Part shown: piece after piece, positions 48,805 to 57,223 of the stretch
Position numbering within the stretch: position 1 is the first letter of the stretch
Layout: the number at the start of each line of letters is the position of its first letter
DNA from: Poriferisodalis sp965215815
GTDB lineage: Bacteria > Actinomycetota > Acidimicrobiia > Acidimicrobiales > Poriferisodalaceae
Length of the DNA stretch: 64,000 nt
Assembly (NCBI RefSeq): GCF_965215815.1
Contig: NZ_CBDCEO010000013.1
Location: forward strand, 1,178,001-1,242,000
Reading direction: 5' to 3'
Position numbers and translations under genes: made by a program
The notes under the pieces: model-generated
The model's input: only the letters and a program-made list of their open reading frames with translations
What the model was told of the DNA's origin: nothing
Database searches by the model: none

Positions 48805-50865
48805 CTACCGGTGGCCCTCTCGCACCTCGACGCGAGCGATGTCGCCCGCTGGTTCGAAGCCCAGCACTTGGCCGAGGAACGACAGCTCGGCTTCGAGCGC
48901 AGCCACGATGTTGGGTCCGCGGCGGAAGCCGTGCCCCTCGCCTTCGAACAGCACGTAGGCGTGCGGCACGCCCGCGTCAGCCAGGGCCGCCACCAACTGC
49001 TCGGACTGGCTCTGGGGCACAACCCGGTCCTCGGTGCCCTGCAGCACGATCATCGGAGTGCGCAGCTGGCCAGTTCGCCAGATCGGCGAGCGTTCCCGGT
49101 ACAGCTCGGCCTCCTGCGGGTATGGGCCGATCAGCCCGTCGAGATAGCGGGCCTCGAACTTGTGGGTGTCGCGAGCCAGCGCTTCGAGATCGGCCACGCC
49201 GTACCGGGAGATGCCCGCAGCGAACACGTCGCTGCCCGTGAGCGCGCACAGCGTCGTGTAGCCGCCCGCCGAGCCGCCCTTGATGACCAGGCGCTGCGAG
49301 TCAACGTTGCCCTCGCCGGCAAGATGCAGCGCCGCAGCGATGCAGTCCTGCGTGTCGACGATGCCCCACTGGCCGGCCAGCAGGCTGCGATAGGCGGTGC
49401 CGTAGCCAGTGCTGCCGCCGTAGTTCACGTCCACGACGGCGATGCCGCGGGTGGTCCAGTACTGGATGCCCAAGTCGAGCGAACTGCGGGCCGAACCCGT
49501 GGGCCCGCCGTGGCTCAACACGATGAGCGGTGGCTCGCCTGTTTGATCGGCGACCGCCGAATTGGCGGGCGCGAAGAAGAACGCGTGCGCCTGGCGGCCG
49601 CCGTCGCTGTCGAAGGTGAACGCCTGAGGGAGAGAGACGTCGCCGGGTTCGAGCGCCGACTGCTCGACGTCGCTGAGCTGACGATGCCCGCCGTCGGGTG
49701 AGATTTCCACGATCGCGGCTCGACGGGTCCAGCTGGCAGCCACGGCGACGACAGTGTCGCCTGGGGTCACCGCCAGTCTCCCGAATTCCGAGAACCCGCT
49801 CGGGATCTCTTCGAGGTGACCGTCGCGGATGACCCCGAGGTGCCCGACACCGCCGGACGTCCAGGTGCACCACAGCGTGCCGCCGCCATCCCAGCCGTAG
49901 GTGGCCTGCGCGAACACCCATGCCGGCACCCCGAATTCGCGGTTGCTCTCGCCGGGGGCTGTGTCACCCAGCAACGGTTCGGTGGCACCCGTGCGGGTGT
50001 CCACCCGGTGAATCGACCACCAACCATCAACATCGGTGACGATATGGAGGTTGCCGTCGGGGCTCCAAGCCGGCTGGGTCAGTGCAGGGCCGTCGACCAG
50101 CACCCGATCGCTGCCCGGCACCGGCACGCCGTCACGCAGGTCCACGAGATGCAGGCGGACGTGGTCCCACGGCATGTTCGGGTGATCCCAGCTGAGATAC
50201 GCGAGCGTGCTGCCGTCGGGCGCCGGCCTCGGTGAGGAATAGAAGTCGGCACCCGTCGCGACGACACTCACCGTTCCGTCGAGGCGGACCGCGACGAGTT
50301 CGTTGCGGGGTTCGTCGCCGCCGCCGGTGTGGTCCTCGCGCACCCACATGCTGACCGGATCGAAGCTGCCGCCCTCAGCGTTGCTCTGGGGATCTGGCAC
50401 GAGTGCCGGATCGGCGTAACGCAGCCCCCTGGGAGTGTCAGGCTCAGGAGTCACCGCGTGCGGCTCGCTGCGACCCGTTGCATCGAACAGCCGGATCCGA
50501 TGGTCGCTCATGCAACTGCCGAGCACGAAATGGCCGCCATCAGGCGCCATGAACGCAAGCCAAGCCCCGCCGCCGTATTCGTGGACGGAAGTGCGGATGT
50601 CTGCCTCGGCCGTATGGGGCACGTCGGCCGGCTGGGCGCCGGGCTCGTCGAGCCGCACCCGGACCACGGCGCCCCGCCCACGCTCGAGAGGCCGCTCTTC
50701 CACCCAATAGGCCCAGCCGCCAGCGATGCGTGATTCGGTCCTTCGCACCGCGCCCGCGGCAACGTCAGCCGCCCGCAGCGGCGACGGCCACGCACCATGT
50801 CGAAATTCCCCGGGATTACTGAGATTTCGGCCGCCGTCATCTTGACAACGCGATGGCGAACTCAT
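48805..50865 (-). CDS. S9 family peptidase (prolyl oligopeptidase type)
   Basis: 686 residues. N-terminal beta-propeller (about 40-400) with repeated WSPDG-like strands, then an alpha/beta hydrolase domain: LIVLSHGGPTGSA, VDVNYGGSTGYG, and the nucleophile in IKGGSAGGYTTL; EDRVVPQSQ and FEGEGHGFR provide the Asp and His of the triad. No signal peptide, so cytoplasmic. Cleaves short peptides. Confidence 0.93.
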   Translation of the reverse strand: MSSPSRCQDDGGRNLSNPGEFRHGAWPSPLRAADVAAGAVRRTESRIAGGWAYWVEERPLERGRGAVVRVRLDEPGAQPADVPHTAEADIRTSVHEYGGGAWLAFMAPDGGHFVLGSCMSDHRIRLFDATGRSEPHAVTPEPDTPRGLRYADPALVPDPQSNAEGGSFDPVSMWVREDHTGGGDEPRNELVAVRLDGTVSVVATGADFYSSPRPAPDGSTLAYLSWDHPNMPWDHVRLHLVDLRDGVPVPGSDRVLVDGPALTQPAWSPDGNLHIVTDVDGWWSIHRVDTRTGATEPLLGDTAPGESNREFGVPAWVFAQATYGWDGGGTLWCTWTSGGVGHLGVIRDGHLEEIPSGFSEFGRLAVTPGDTVVAVAASWTRRAAIVEISPDGGHRQLSDVEQSALEPGDVSLPQAFTFDSDGGRQAHAFFFAPANSAVADQTGEPPLIVLSHGGPTGSARSSLDLGIQYWTTRGIAVVDVNYGGSTGYGTAYRSLLAGQWGIVDTQDCIAAALHLAGEGNVDSQRLVIKGGSAGGYTTLCALTGSDVFAAGISRYGVADLEALARDTHKFEARYLDGLIGPYPQEAELYRERSPIWRTGQLRTPMIVLQGTEDRVVPQSQSEQLVAALADAGVPHAYVLFEGEGHGFRRGPNIVAALEAELSFLGQVLGFEPAGDIARVEVREGHR

Positions 50866-50971
50866 AGGTTCCTCGTTGGTTTCGACACGCCGCTACGATC
50901 ACTCATTCTGAGCAGGTTCCGCAGCGGCACCAGCGTGCGCTCCGGGTCCTCCACCGACCCGTGACGCGCAG

Positions 50972-51009
50972 GTGGACCGGGGGAGCGCCCACCAACTCCC
51001 TCGGTCCAC
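50972..51009 (-). terminator. stable hairpin after xseB
   Basis: GTGGACCG (50972-50979) pairs with CGGTCCAC (51002-51009) and GGGAG (50981-50985) with CTCCC (50996-51000), closing a 10-base loop; 14-bp stem with one G-U. Lies 28 bases past the xseB stop. It lacks a T-run, as is common for GC-rich actinobacterial terminators. Confidence 0.5.
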
Positions 51010-51037
51010 ACATGCCTGCAATGCCGCGTGCGGCCAT

Positions 51038-51280
51038 TCAAGGGCCGTCGCTGTCCGACGGCGTCGATTCGTGCTGAGCCAGGATCGTCTGCAACGACAG
51101 CTCGGTGGCCCGCAACCGCTGCTCGCAGTGCGCGATCAGCAGCGAGGCGCGTTCGACCTTCGATGCCAGCGTGTCGATGTCGACGTCGTCGCCCTCGAGG
51201 CTGGCCAGGATCGATTCGATCTCGGCAATGGACTCGGCGTAGCCGCCGAGCTCGCCGTCATCTGTCACAGGGTCTGTCAT
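51038..51280 (-). CDS. xseB: exodeoxyribonuclease VII small subunit
   Basis: 80 residues. The XseB helical hairpin is clear: GYAESIAEIESILASLEGDDVDIDTLASKVERASLLIAHCEQRL. Overlaps xseA by 4 bases. Confidence 0.93.
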   Translation of the reverse strand: MTDPVTDDGELGGYAESIAEIESILASLEGDDVDIDTLASKVERASLLIAHCEQRLRATELSLQTILAQHESTPSDSDGP

Positions 51281-52605
51281 GGGTTGTCTGTCCCCCGGTC
51301 GGTCGGGTCGGCAATTGGTGTGGCAGTCGGTGCGTTCACGGTGCTGGCGAACTCCGCATCCAACGTTTGAGTGGTGATCATGGCTCCGGCAGCGGGCATC
51401 GAACGCACGACGGTGCCGTCGGCTGCACGCGTGATCGAAAAGCCGCGAGCCAACGTTCGCTGTGGCGCGAGTGCGGCAATCACGGCCGCAGCTGAACGAA
51501 GTTGGGCGTGCGCCTCCGATACTCGCCGTTCGGCACCGTGGGCGAGCCGCAGCCGTGCCTGGCCCAGGCGAGCACGCGGCCGGCTCAGGCGACGCTCGGT
51601 CAGCAGGCCGAGCGCTCCACGAGCTGCTGCCAAGCGGGCTGCTGATGCGGCTGCCCGGGAGCGGGCAGTCCGATGGAGTTCGCGCCGTGCCTGAGCCAAG
51701 CGTTCGTCAAAGTCGGCGACATGGGCGACGAGGGCGGCGGCGCACGCGGTGGGCGTCTTGGCAGCCGTGTGTGCCACCTGGTCCGCGACCGAGGTGTCGA
51801 TTTCATGGCCGATCCCGCAGAACACCGGCAGTGGGCACGTCGCAATGGCCTTCGCAACGCTGGCGAGGTCGAATGCCAGCAGGTCGGTGCGGTCGCCGCC
51901 GCCGCGCACCACGGCGATGAGGTCAACCTCGGCGCTCCCCAGCGTGCGCAGCGCCGCGACAAGGTCGGCTTCGGCGGTGACGCCTTGCACCCGGGCGTCA
52001 CACAGCAACACCTCAAACGCGTAGCCGCTCGCTGAAAGCTCATGGACGAAGTCAGCATGTGCAGCGCTGCCGGCCGCCGTGATGAGGCCGACGCGCAGCG
52101 GCACCAGCGGCAGCGGCACAGCGGCATTGCGTCGCAACAGCCCCGAGGCAGCCAGCTCGGCCAGCGTGCGCTCGCGGTCGGCGGCCAGCACACCGAGTGT
52201 GAAGTGCGGGTCGACGCCGCTCATGATGAGCTGCACCTGCCCGCTGCCTGCGTAGTACTCCACCTCGGCGCGGATCCGCACCTCGATGCCGTCGTCGAGC
52301 GTCAGCCCGCCTCCGGCAGCGAGATCCCGGTTCACGAATCGTTGGCGTCCCTTGAACAGCGCCACCCGCATGCGTGCGCCGCGGCGGTCCTTGCCCATGC
52401 CCGGCTCGATGAGGTTGAAGTAGATGTGGCCGCTCGCCGCCTGCGAGTAGCCGATGATCTCGCCGCGCACCCAGACCTCGGAGCCAAATGCCCGCCGGAT
52501 CGTCTCTTCGATGGCGGCCGCGAGATCCGACACCGACCAGGTGCCGTCGGGTTGCGGGACGTCGTCGCCGGCCACGCCTTCGAAGCCTTCAACAGCGCTG
52601 CTCAC
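51277..52605 (-). CDS. xseA: exodeoxyribonuclease VII large subunit
   Basis: 442 residues. N-terminal OB fold (WVRGEIIGYSQAASGHIYFNL), central catalytic domain with LITAAGSAAHADFV, VVRGGGDRTDLLAFD, VFCGIGHEIDTSVADQVA and KTPTACAA, then a long helical region. Degrades single-stranded DNA to short oligonucleotides with XseB. Confidence 0.96.
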   Translation of the reverse strand: MSSAVEGFEGVAGDDVPQPDGTWSVSDLAAAIEETIRRAFGSEVWVRGEIIGYSQAASGHIYFNLIEPGMGKDRRGARMRVALFKGRQRFVNRDLAAGGGLTLDDGIEVRIRAEVEYYAGSGQVQLIMSGVDPHFTLGVLAADRERTLAELAASGLLRRNAAVPLPLVPLRVGLITAAGSAAHADFVHELSASGYAFEVLLCDARVQGVTAEADLVAALRTLGSAEVDLIAVVRGGGDRTDLLAFDLASVAKAIATCPLPVFCGIGHEIDTSVADQVAHTAAKTPTACAAALVAHVADFDERLAQARRELHRTARSRAAASAARLAAARGALGLLTERRLSRPRARLGQARLRLAHGAERRVSEAHAQLRSAAAVIAALAPQRTLARGFSITRAADGTVVRSMPAAGAMITTQTLDAEFASTVNAPTATPIADPTDRGTDNP

Positions 52606-52712
52606 GGCCCTGAGGCTGTCACGAAATCACCGCTGCCGCGACCGAATTAGGGCTCGAGAGTCGGGGTGCGGGCCGGGCGGTCACTTTGGTCTGCGTCGAT
52701 AGGGTGCGCAGC

Positions 52713-52799
52713 GGAAGGTTGCCAGAGCGGACGAATGGGGCGGTCTCGAAAACCGTTGTGGCCCTCGGGTCACCGTGGGTTCGAATCCCACACCTTCCG
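52713..52799 (+). tRNA. tRNA-Ser (anticodon CGA)
   Basis: Acceptor GGAAGGT with ACCTTCC, anticodon loop CTCGAAA in GCGGT/ACCGT stem, long variable arm and T arm GTGGGTTCGAATCCCAC. Confidence 0.95.
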
Positions 52800-52829
52800 C
52801 GACAGCGATAGAGCCGCCGCAAGGGGATC

Positions 52830-54599
52830 GTGATGAAGGGATCGCGGGCGGGCATGATGGCGGTGTCTCTTGCGAGCGCTTTCATGTCTACGGCCTGCGA
52901 CGCAAATGCGGCCGATACGAGCAGCCATGCTGTGGCCGGTGGTGCGACGGTGCCTGAAGCGGGCTCCGAGAACGCAACGGTGTCCGTGGCCAAGATGGGC
53001 GACTCGTCCACCGTGACGTCGACCGCCGACGCGCGAGCTGAGGGGGACGCCCTGCAACCTTCTGTCGAAACGATGGATACCAATGATCACACGATTGCCG
53101 ATGCGGAATCTGAGCGGGCACCAAGCGTTACGTCCATGGTGTCAGTGCCCGCGAGCGTCGTGCTGACCCCCGGCGTGACAGCATTCTCGGCTCTGGGGCA
53201 GACCGCACAGATAGCTGTCGAAGTGCGAGACCAGACCGGCCGCGTCATGACGGTGACGGATGTGTTCTGGTCGAGCACCGACACGACCGTGGCCGCAGTC
53301 GACGCGGACGGACAGGTGACAGCGGCGGGCAGCGGATCGGCCACAATCACTGCCACGGTGGGAGCGATTTCCGAGCGAGCGATGGTATCCGTGACGCAGG
53401 CAGTCAGTTCGGTCGCCGTGCTGCCCGCCACGGCCGTGCTGACCGGGTTGGGCGCAACCGTGCAGCTGACGGCGGAGGCGTTCGACCAGAGCGGATATCC
53501 AGTTGCGGGAGCGGCGATCGAGTGGGAATCCAGTGACGCCGCGGTGGCGACGGCTGACCGCGGAGGTTTGGTGACAGCAACAGGCGTTGGCACGGCAACG
53601 ATCACTGGATTGTCGGGCAGGGTGTCGTCGACCACAACGGTGACAGTCACGGGTCTCGCGCTGTCGGGCACGGTGAGCGATGCTCGAGGAGAGGGTCTCG
53701 TTGTTCCCTGTGCGACCGTCCGGCTCAAGGGAGGCACGGGGGAATACGTAGTCACGGATGCAGACGGGCGCTATCGCTTGTCCGACGTCCTGGGCGAAGT
53801 CGAGATTACCGTGACAGCCGATCCTGGCTACGTGAGACAGACAGTGCCGGTGACAATGGATTCCGGTGACCGCACACTCGACTTCGTGCTCGAGCACACT
53901 GGAAAGCCGCCGTACTCGGGCACAGTGTGGATCACCTCCGACATACTCGGTCCCTCGGATCCATCGTCACTTGGGAGCGTGACCTATGTCGGGCGCGGGA
54001 TGCGCGACGTCTACGACCGGCGGGTCACTAGGTGGATCACTGTCGATGCATACCTCTTCGAGGTGAAGTTCGGCGACCGGACCGTGGAGTTCCAAGTCAA
54101 TCCAGAGTTTGGCAGCGAGGAAGCAGCTCGAGAGTCGATCGATACGTTCGCTCCAGCAATTGGACGACTCCCGGACGTCCTGATGTCAGAACTCCGCGAA
54201 GTAGAGATGAATGCGGGTGCGGGCTTGTTCGGCGGCAATTCGTACAACAGAAGCCTGCTGATTCATACCGATGATGCAGCAACGCAGAACGCGATACGCC
54301 AAGGATTCCTAGAAGAAGTCTTCCTGCACGAAGGCGCGCACATGGCGCTCGACCACTTGGGCAAGGCGTCGGGGTGGCACTCGGCACAGCGGTCGGACAG
54401 CGTCTTCATTTCCGAATACGCGCGCGACTATCCCGACCGAGAAGACATCGCAGAGAGTTTCCTGCCGTACTTCGCAGTTCGGCATCGACCGGAGCGGCTG
54501 ACTGCCCAGCAGTGGTGCATCATGACGACGACGATGCCGAACCGGCTGGCGTACTTCGACGAGCAGCGGTTTGACATGTCCGCCAATTCGTCGCCCTAG
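52830..54599 (+). CDS. secreted Ig-domain (BIG2) protein with C-terminal zincin metallopeptidase domain
   Basis: 589 residues. Hydrophobic export signal ending FMSTACDANA (possible atypical lipobox). Two bacterial Ig-like group 2 domains (about 108-190 and 195-270; VAAVDADGQVTAAGSGSATITA, VATADRGGLVTATGVGTATI), then a carboxypeptidase-regulatory-like beta domain (about 275-350; RYRLSDVLGEVEITVTAD). The C-terminal part holds HEGAHMALDH at 500-509 with the zinc motif HExxH, and REDIAES near 537-543, whose Glu could be the third ligand. Predicted extracellular gluzincin-like protease; I do not recognise the exact family. Downstream of a tRNA gene, alone in its unit. Confidence 0.78.
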   Translation: MMKGSRAGMMAVSLASAFMSTACDANAADTSSHAVAGGATVPEAGSENATVSVAKMGDSSTVTSTADARAEGDALQPSVETMDTNDHTIADAESERAPSVTSMVSVPASVVLTPGVTAFSALGQTAQIAVEVRDQTGRVMTVTDVFWSSTDTTVAAVDADGQVTAAGSGSATITATVGAISERAMVSVTQAVSSVAVLPATAVLTGLGATVQLTAEAFDQSGYPVAGAAIEWESSDAAVATADRGGLVTATGVGTATITGLSGRVSSTTTVTVTGLALSGTVSDARGEGLVVPCATVRLKGGTGEYVVTDADGRYRLSDVLGEVEITVTADPGYVRQTVPVTMDSGDRTLDFVLEHTGKPPYSGTVWITSDILGPSDPSSLGSVTYVGRGMRDVYDRRVTRWITVDAYLFEVKFGDRTVEFQVNPEFGSEEAARESIDTFAPAIGRLPDVLMSELREVEMNAGAGLFGGNSYNRSLLIHTDDAATQNAIRQGFLEEVFLHEGAHMALDHLGKASGWHSAQRSDSVFISEYARDYPDREDIAESFLPYFAVRHRPERLTAQQWCIMTTTMPNRLAYFDEQRFDMSANSSP

Positions 54600-54683
54600 T
54601 GGTGTGTGGCGGTCTTGTCTAGATGTCCCGTGTCATCGTTTGTATCGCAGGTTCGGGTTTGATTCCCGGACCAGGAAAGATTG

Positions 54684-54770
54684 ATGCCGAGACCGTCGAG
54701 CAAATCCCCTGAGCAGAAGCTGGGGGTGGTGATGAGTGTGCTGCGGGGAGAGCTGGGTGCTGCTGAGGCA
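54684..54770 (+). pseudogene. truncated transposase helix-turn-helix N-terminus
   Basis: From an ATG behind AGGAAAG, about 29 codons read MPRPSSKSPEQKLGVVMSVL and RGELGAAEA, which resembles the first helices of IS3/IS481-type transposases. Similarity ends at the palindrome of the mazE operator. The rest of the element is missing. Confidence 0.5.
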
Positions 54771-54787
54771 TACTCTGCGGTATGCCT
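54766..54787. promoter_or_regulatory. palindrome over the mazE-like start, candidate autoregulatory operator
   Basis: AGGCATAC (54766-54773) and GTATGCCT (54780-54787) around 6 bases; includes a TACTCT -10-like hexamer (54771-54776) and the ATG at 54782. Confidence 0.6.
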
Positions 54788-55003
54788 AATTCGACTACCA
54801 TCAAGGTCTCGGTCCGGACCCGGGATGCCTTGCGTCAGCTTGCCGATCGTGAGGGGCTCACCTTCGACGCGCAGATCGAGAAGCTGATCCGGCGCGAACG
54901 TCGTCGCATCATCGGGGCTCAGCTCGCGAGTGCCCCGCTCGATACCGCCGACGAGGCTGTGCTCGATGCGTCTGCGAGCGATGTCGCTGATGCAAGCGGG
55001 TGA
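54782..55003 (+). CDS. MazE-like antitoxin (ribbon-helix-helix type)
   Basis: 73 residues. Begins NSTTIKVSVRTRDALRQLADREG, the ribbon-helix-helix DNA-binding pattern, then a basic helix and an acidic tail that would contact the toxin. Precedes and overlaps the MazF-like gene. Confidence 0.82.
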   Translation: MPNSTTIKVSVRTRDALRQLADREGLTFDAQIEKLIRRERRRIIGAQLASAPLDTADEAVLDASASDVADASG

Positions 55004-55304
55004 CGTCGTCCGCTGCGATTTCGGGACGCCGGCAAGGGGCGAGCCCGGGTTCGTCCGACCGGCCATCGTCGTCACCGCCGATGATGTGCTCGAGTTCGGT
55101 CAACACGCGATCGTGGTCGTACCTTGCACGACGACCAGGCGAGGTTGGTTGAGCGAGGTTGAGATCGCTGGCTTCGGTGTCGCCCAAGCGCACCTGCCCA
55201 CCACCCTCAGCGTCGACCGCGTCGTCGAGACGACGGGCGCCAACACCGGGCCCGTCGCGCTGCAACAGATTCGAGAACTCATCGCTGACCTGCTCGGGCT
55301 CTGA
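54981..55304 (+). CDS. MazF/PemK-like mRNA interferase toxin
   Basis: 107 residues from the ATG at 54981; ATG 54990 (MQAGDVVRCDFG) is an equally plausible start. Signatures: GDVVRCDFGTPARGEPGFVRPAIVV, then VVPCTTTRRG, HLPTTLSVDRVV and the final QQIRELIADLLGL. Cleaves mRNA at specific short sites. It overlaps the antitoxin gene by 23 bases. Confidence 0.88.
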   Translation: MSLMQAGDVVRCDFGTPARGEPGFVRPAIVVTADDVLEFGQHAIVVVPCTTTRRGWLSEVEIAGFGVAQAHLPTTLSVDRVVETTGANTGPVALQQIRELIADLLGL

Positions 55305-55544
55305 CCCAGCCATCCGGTGACGCAGAACCGCAGGCCCACCATGACGCTCGCTTCCGGTGCCGCCGGGTGACTTGAGGGGAAGGGTTCCTCCGGCGCCTGC
55401 ATGGTGCTGCGCGCTCAGCGGTGACCGCCAGGGTGGCGTCGGTCAGCCCAAGTTGTGTGAGATCTCGTGTACCGCAGTAGCCCACCACGACACGGGCGTC
55501 CCCTCGACCGTATTTGCCCTGGAAGTTGCCCGTGCGGTGCTCGT

Positions 55545-56786
55545 TTATGTGTCGAGTGTGAACGGGTTGAGGAATTGGCGTTCCCAGAACTGCTCGCGAT
55601 CCGCTGCGGCCAATTGCGCCAGATCGCAGACCTCTTCCCAGTCGTCGCGTATCACTTCGATGTGATGATTGACGATCTCGTTGGCCTCGCTGACGCTGAG
55701 GTGATAAGTGCTCGCGTGTTCGACGCAGCGTGCGGCCTGGCTGAGGCGTTCGCCGTCGGCGCCGTACGCCATCGCTTGGGCGGTTTCTCTTCCTGTGCGC
55801 AATTGTGGGCAGATGTCATATGCGGGGGTGAGCGTCAGCATGCTGCCGTCCCAGAACGCCGAGTGGTTCTTGGCGTGGTCGTCGGTGTTGCTGACGAGCA
55901 TGTTGAACACGATGCGCGAGAACAACTCGCACAGCGTCGCGTCCGGGTTCACGAAACGCGTCCGAATCTGCTCCGCTAGGTCGGAGTAGGTCGCGTGGCG
56001 GCCTGCCATGCCCCAGGCGTCGTGCAGGTCCAAGATGGTCAGCGCCGAGACCATCATGCGACGGCCCCCTCGTTGGGTGCGGTCGAAGCGGTCTACCAGT
56101 AACACGGCTTTGCCTGCGGCGATACTCAGCTCGACCGGTGCGACATCGATGCCTGCTCGGCGCGCTAGCTCCATCGCTGCGTACTCGGCCTTGACCACGG
56201 GGTAGTGGTCCGTCGATGAGCTGAACTTTGCGATCAGGTGCCGTGATCGGTCGCTGAGCGTGACTTTGGGGCGCGCTCCGCCAACTGAGGCGCCGTGCAG
56301 CATTGCTCTGTCCAATGCTGGTGGCAAGGGGAGACCCTCCTCCACATGGCGGGCCGCGTCGTAGAGCTCGTCGAGTGTGGCGTCGTCGCCGCTGCGAGCG
56401 ACGTACTCGGTGGGTGACGCCTGGAAGTCGAGCGCTCCGATGCGGTCAGAGCCCGAGTTGAGCAGATATCCGAGTTCAGGCACATTGCTGTCGGTGCGGC
56501 GGTGCTGGTGCTCGATCACCTTGCGCCCCCACGAATCAGGCGCAGCGTCGGCGATGCAACCATGCAGGTTCCCCGAACTCGGCGACATGGTGCCTTCCTG
56601 AAGAGGAAGATCGGGCAGGTACAGCGCAATCGCGTCAGGGTTGGCCAGGTAGCGGCGGCCATAGGCGAACGTCGCGACCTCGCCTTGTTCGTCGAGACGC
56701 CCTGCCACAACCGGCTCGGAGGCATCGGGTAGCCATACCCACACGAAGACTGTGCTTGGGTTCAGCCGCGGACTAGAAGTCGTCAT
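55545..56786 (-). CDS. HipA-like serine/threonine kinase toxin
   Basis: 413 residues from the ATG at 56786. Begins with a HipA N-terminal part (WLPDASEPVVAGRLDEQGEVATFAYGRRYL), then GASVGGARPKVTLSD of the nucleotide-binding loop, HLIAKFSSSTDHYPVVKAEYAAMELARRAG, and the catalytic MLVSNTDDHAKNHSAFW. In the family these phosphorylate a translation target such as a glutamyl-tRNA synthetase and cause dormancy. Overlaps the HipB-like gene by 14 bases. Confidence 0.93.
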   Translation of the reverse strand: MTTSSPRLNPSTVFVWVWLPDASEPVVAGRLDEQGEVATFAYGRRYLANPDAIALYLPDLPLQEGTMSPSSGNLHGCIADAAPDSWGRKVIEHQHRRTDSNVPELGYLLNSGSDRIGALDFQASPTEYVARSGDDATLDELYDAARHVEEGLPLPPALDRAMLHGASVGGARPKVTLSDRSRHLIAKFSSSTDHYPVVKAEYAAMELARRAGIDVAPVELSIAAGKAVLLVDRFDRTQRGGRRMMVSALTILDLHDAWGMAGRHATYSDLAEQIRTRFVNPDATLCELFSRIVFNMLVSNTDDHAKNHSAFWDGSMLTLTPAYDICPQLRTGRETAQAMAYGADGERLSQAARCVEHASTYHLSVSEANEIVNHHIEVIRDDWEEVCDLAQLAAADREQFWERQFLNPFTLDT

Positions 56787-57099
56787 CGACGACACGGTGA
56801 CGCACTCTCTGGGGCAGCACGGCCAGGCGAGCGTCGACGAGTTCGGACTCCCGTGTCCGCGTTGCGGCGTCTTCGCTGAACAGTCGCACGCCCACCAGCG
56901 AGGCTGCCTCGAAGACCGTGCCCAACGCGACCGATGGGTCGCCCCGCTCGACCTTTCGCATGGTGCCCTCGCAGGAACCGACGCGTTCCGCGAGCTGCGC
57001 GATGGTCCATCTGCGCTCCCGTCGGGCAAGCGCGATGCTGCGCCCCAGCAGGCGCGCGGCATCCGTCGCAATCCGGCTCCTTGGAACACCTGCTCTCAT
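56773..57099 (-). CDS. HipB-like antitoxin (XRE helix-turn-helix)
   Basis: 108 residues. RRERRWTIAQLAERVGSCEGTMRKVERGDPSVALGTVFEAASLVGV is a Cro/C1-type helix-turn-helix, the HipB type that represses its operon and binds HipA. Its 5' region holds a matching palindrome. Confidence 0.9.
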   Translation of the reverse strand: MRAGVPRSRIATDAARLLGRSIALARRERRWTIAQLAERVGSCEGTMRKVERGDPSVALGTVFEAASLVGVRLFSEDAATRTRESELVDARLAVLPQRVRHRVVDDDF

Positions 57100-57106
57100 G
57101 TCAACA

Positions 57107-57124
57107 GTCTATTGACGGTTAGAC
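57107..57124. promoter_or_regulatory. palindrome GTCTA-N8-TAGAC, candidate HipB operator
   Basis: 18 bp with 5-8-5 spacing, the same arrangement as the known HipB operator (TATCC-N8-GGATA) although with different arms; located just upstream of the hipB-like start. Confidence 0.6.
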
Positions 57125-57153
57125 GTATTAAACAACAATATAATGACGGTCAA
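57125..57153 (-). promoter_or_regulatory. promoter of the hipBA-like operon
   Basis: TTGACC (57153-57148), 17-base spacer, TAATAC (57130-57125); start of transcription expected near 57118 inside the palindrome. Confidence 0.6.
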
Positions 57154-57223
57154 CCCGACGCGGCAACCGACCCGCCCCCAAGGGCGAGGCGGTTGTCTTG
57201 GAGGGTCGGCTGCGGGGGAGGTG

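Noticed and set aside
54640..54680. T-arm-like sequence CGGGTTTGATTCCCG before the transposase stump
   Set aside because: No acceptor or anticodon arm can be built around it; may be a tRNA relic but too short to call.
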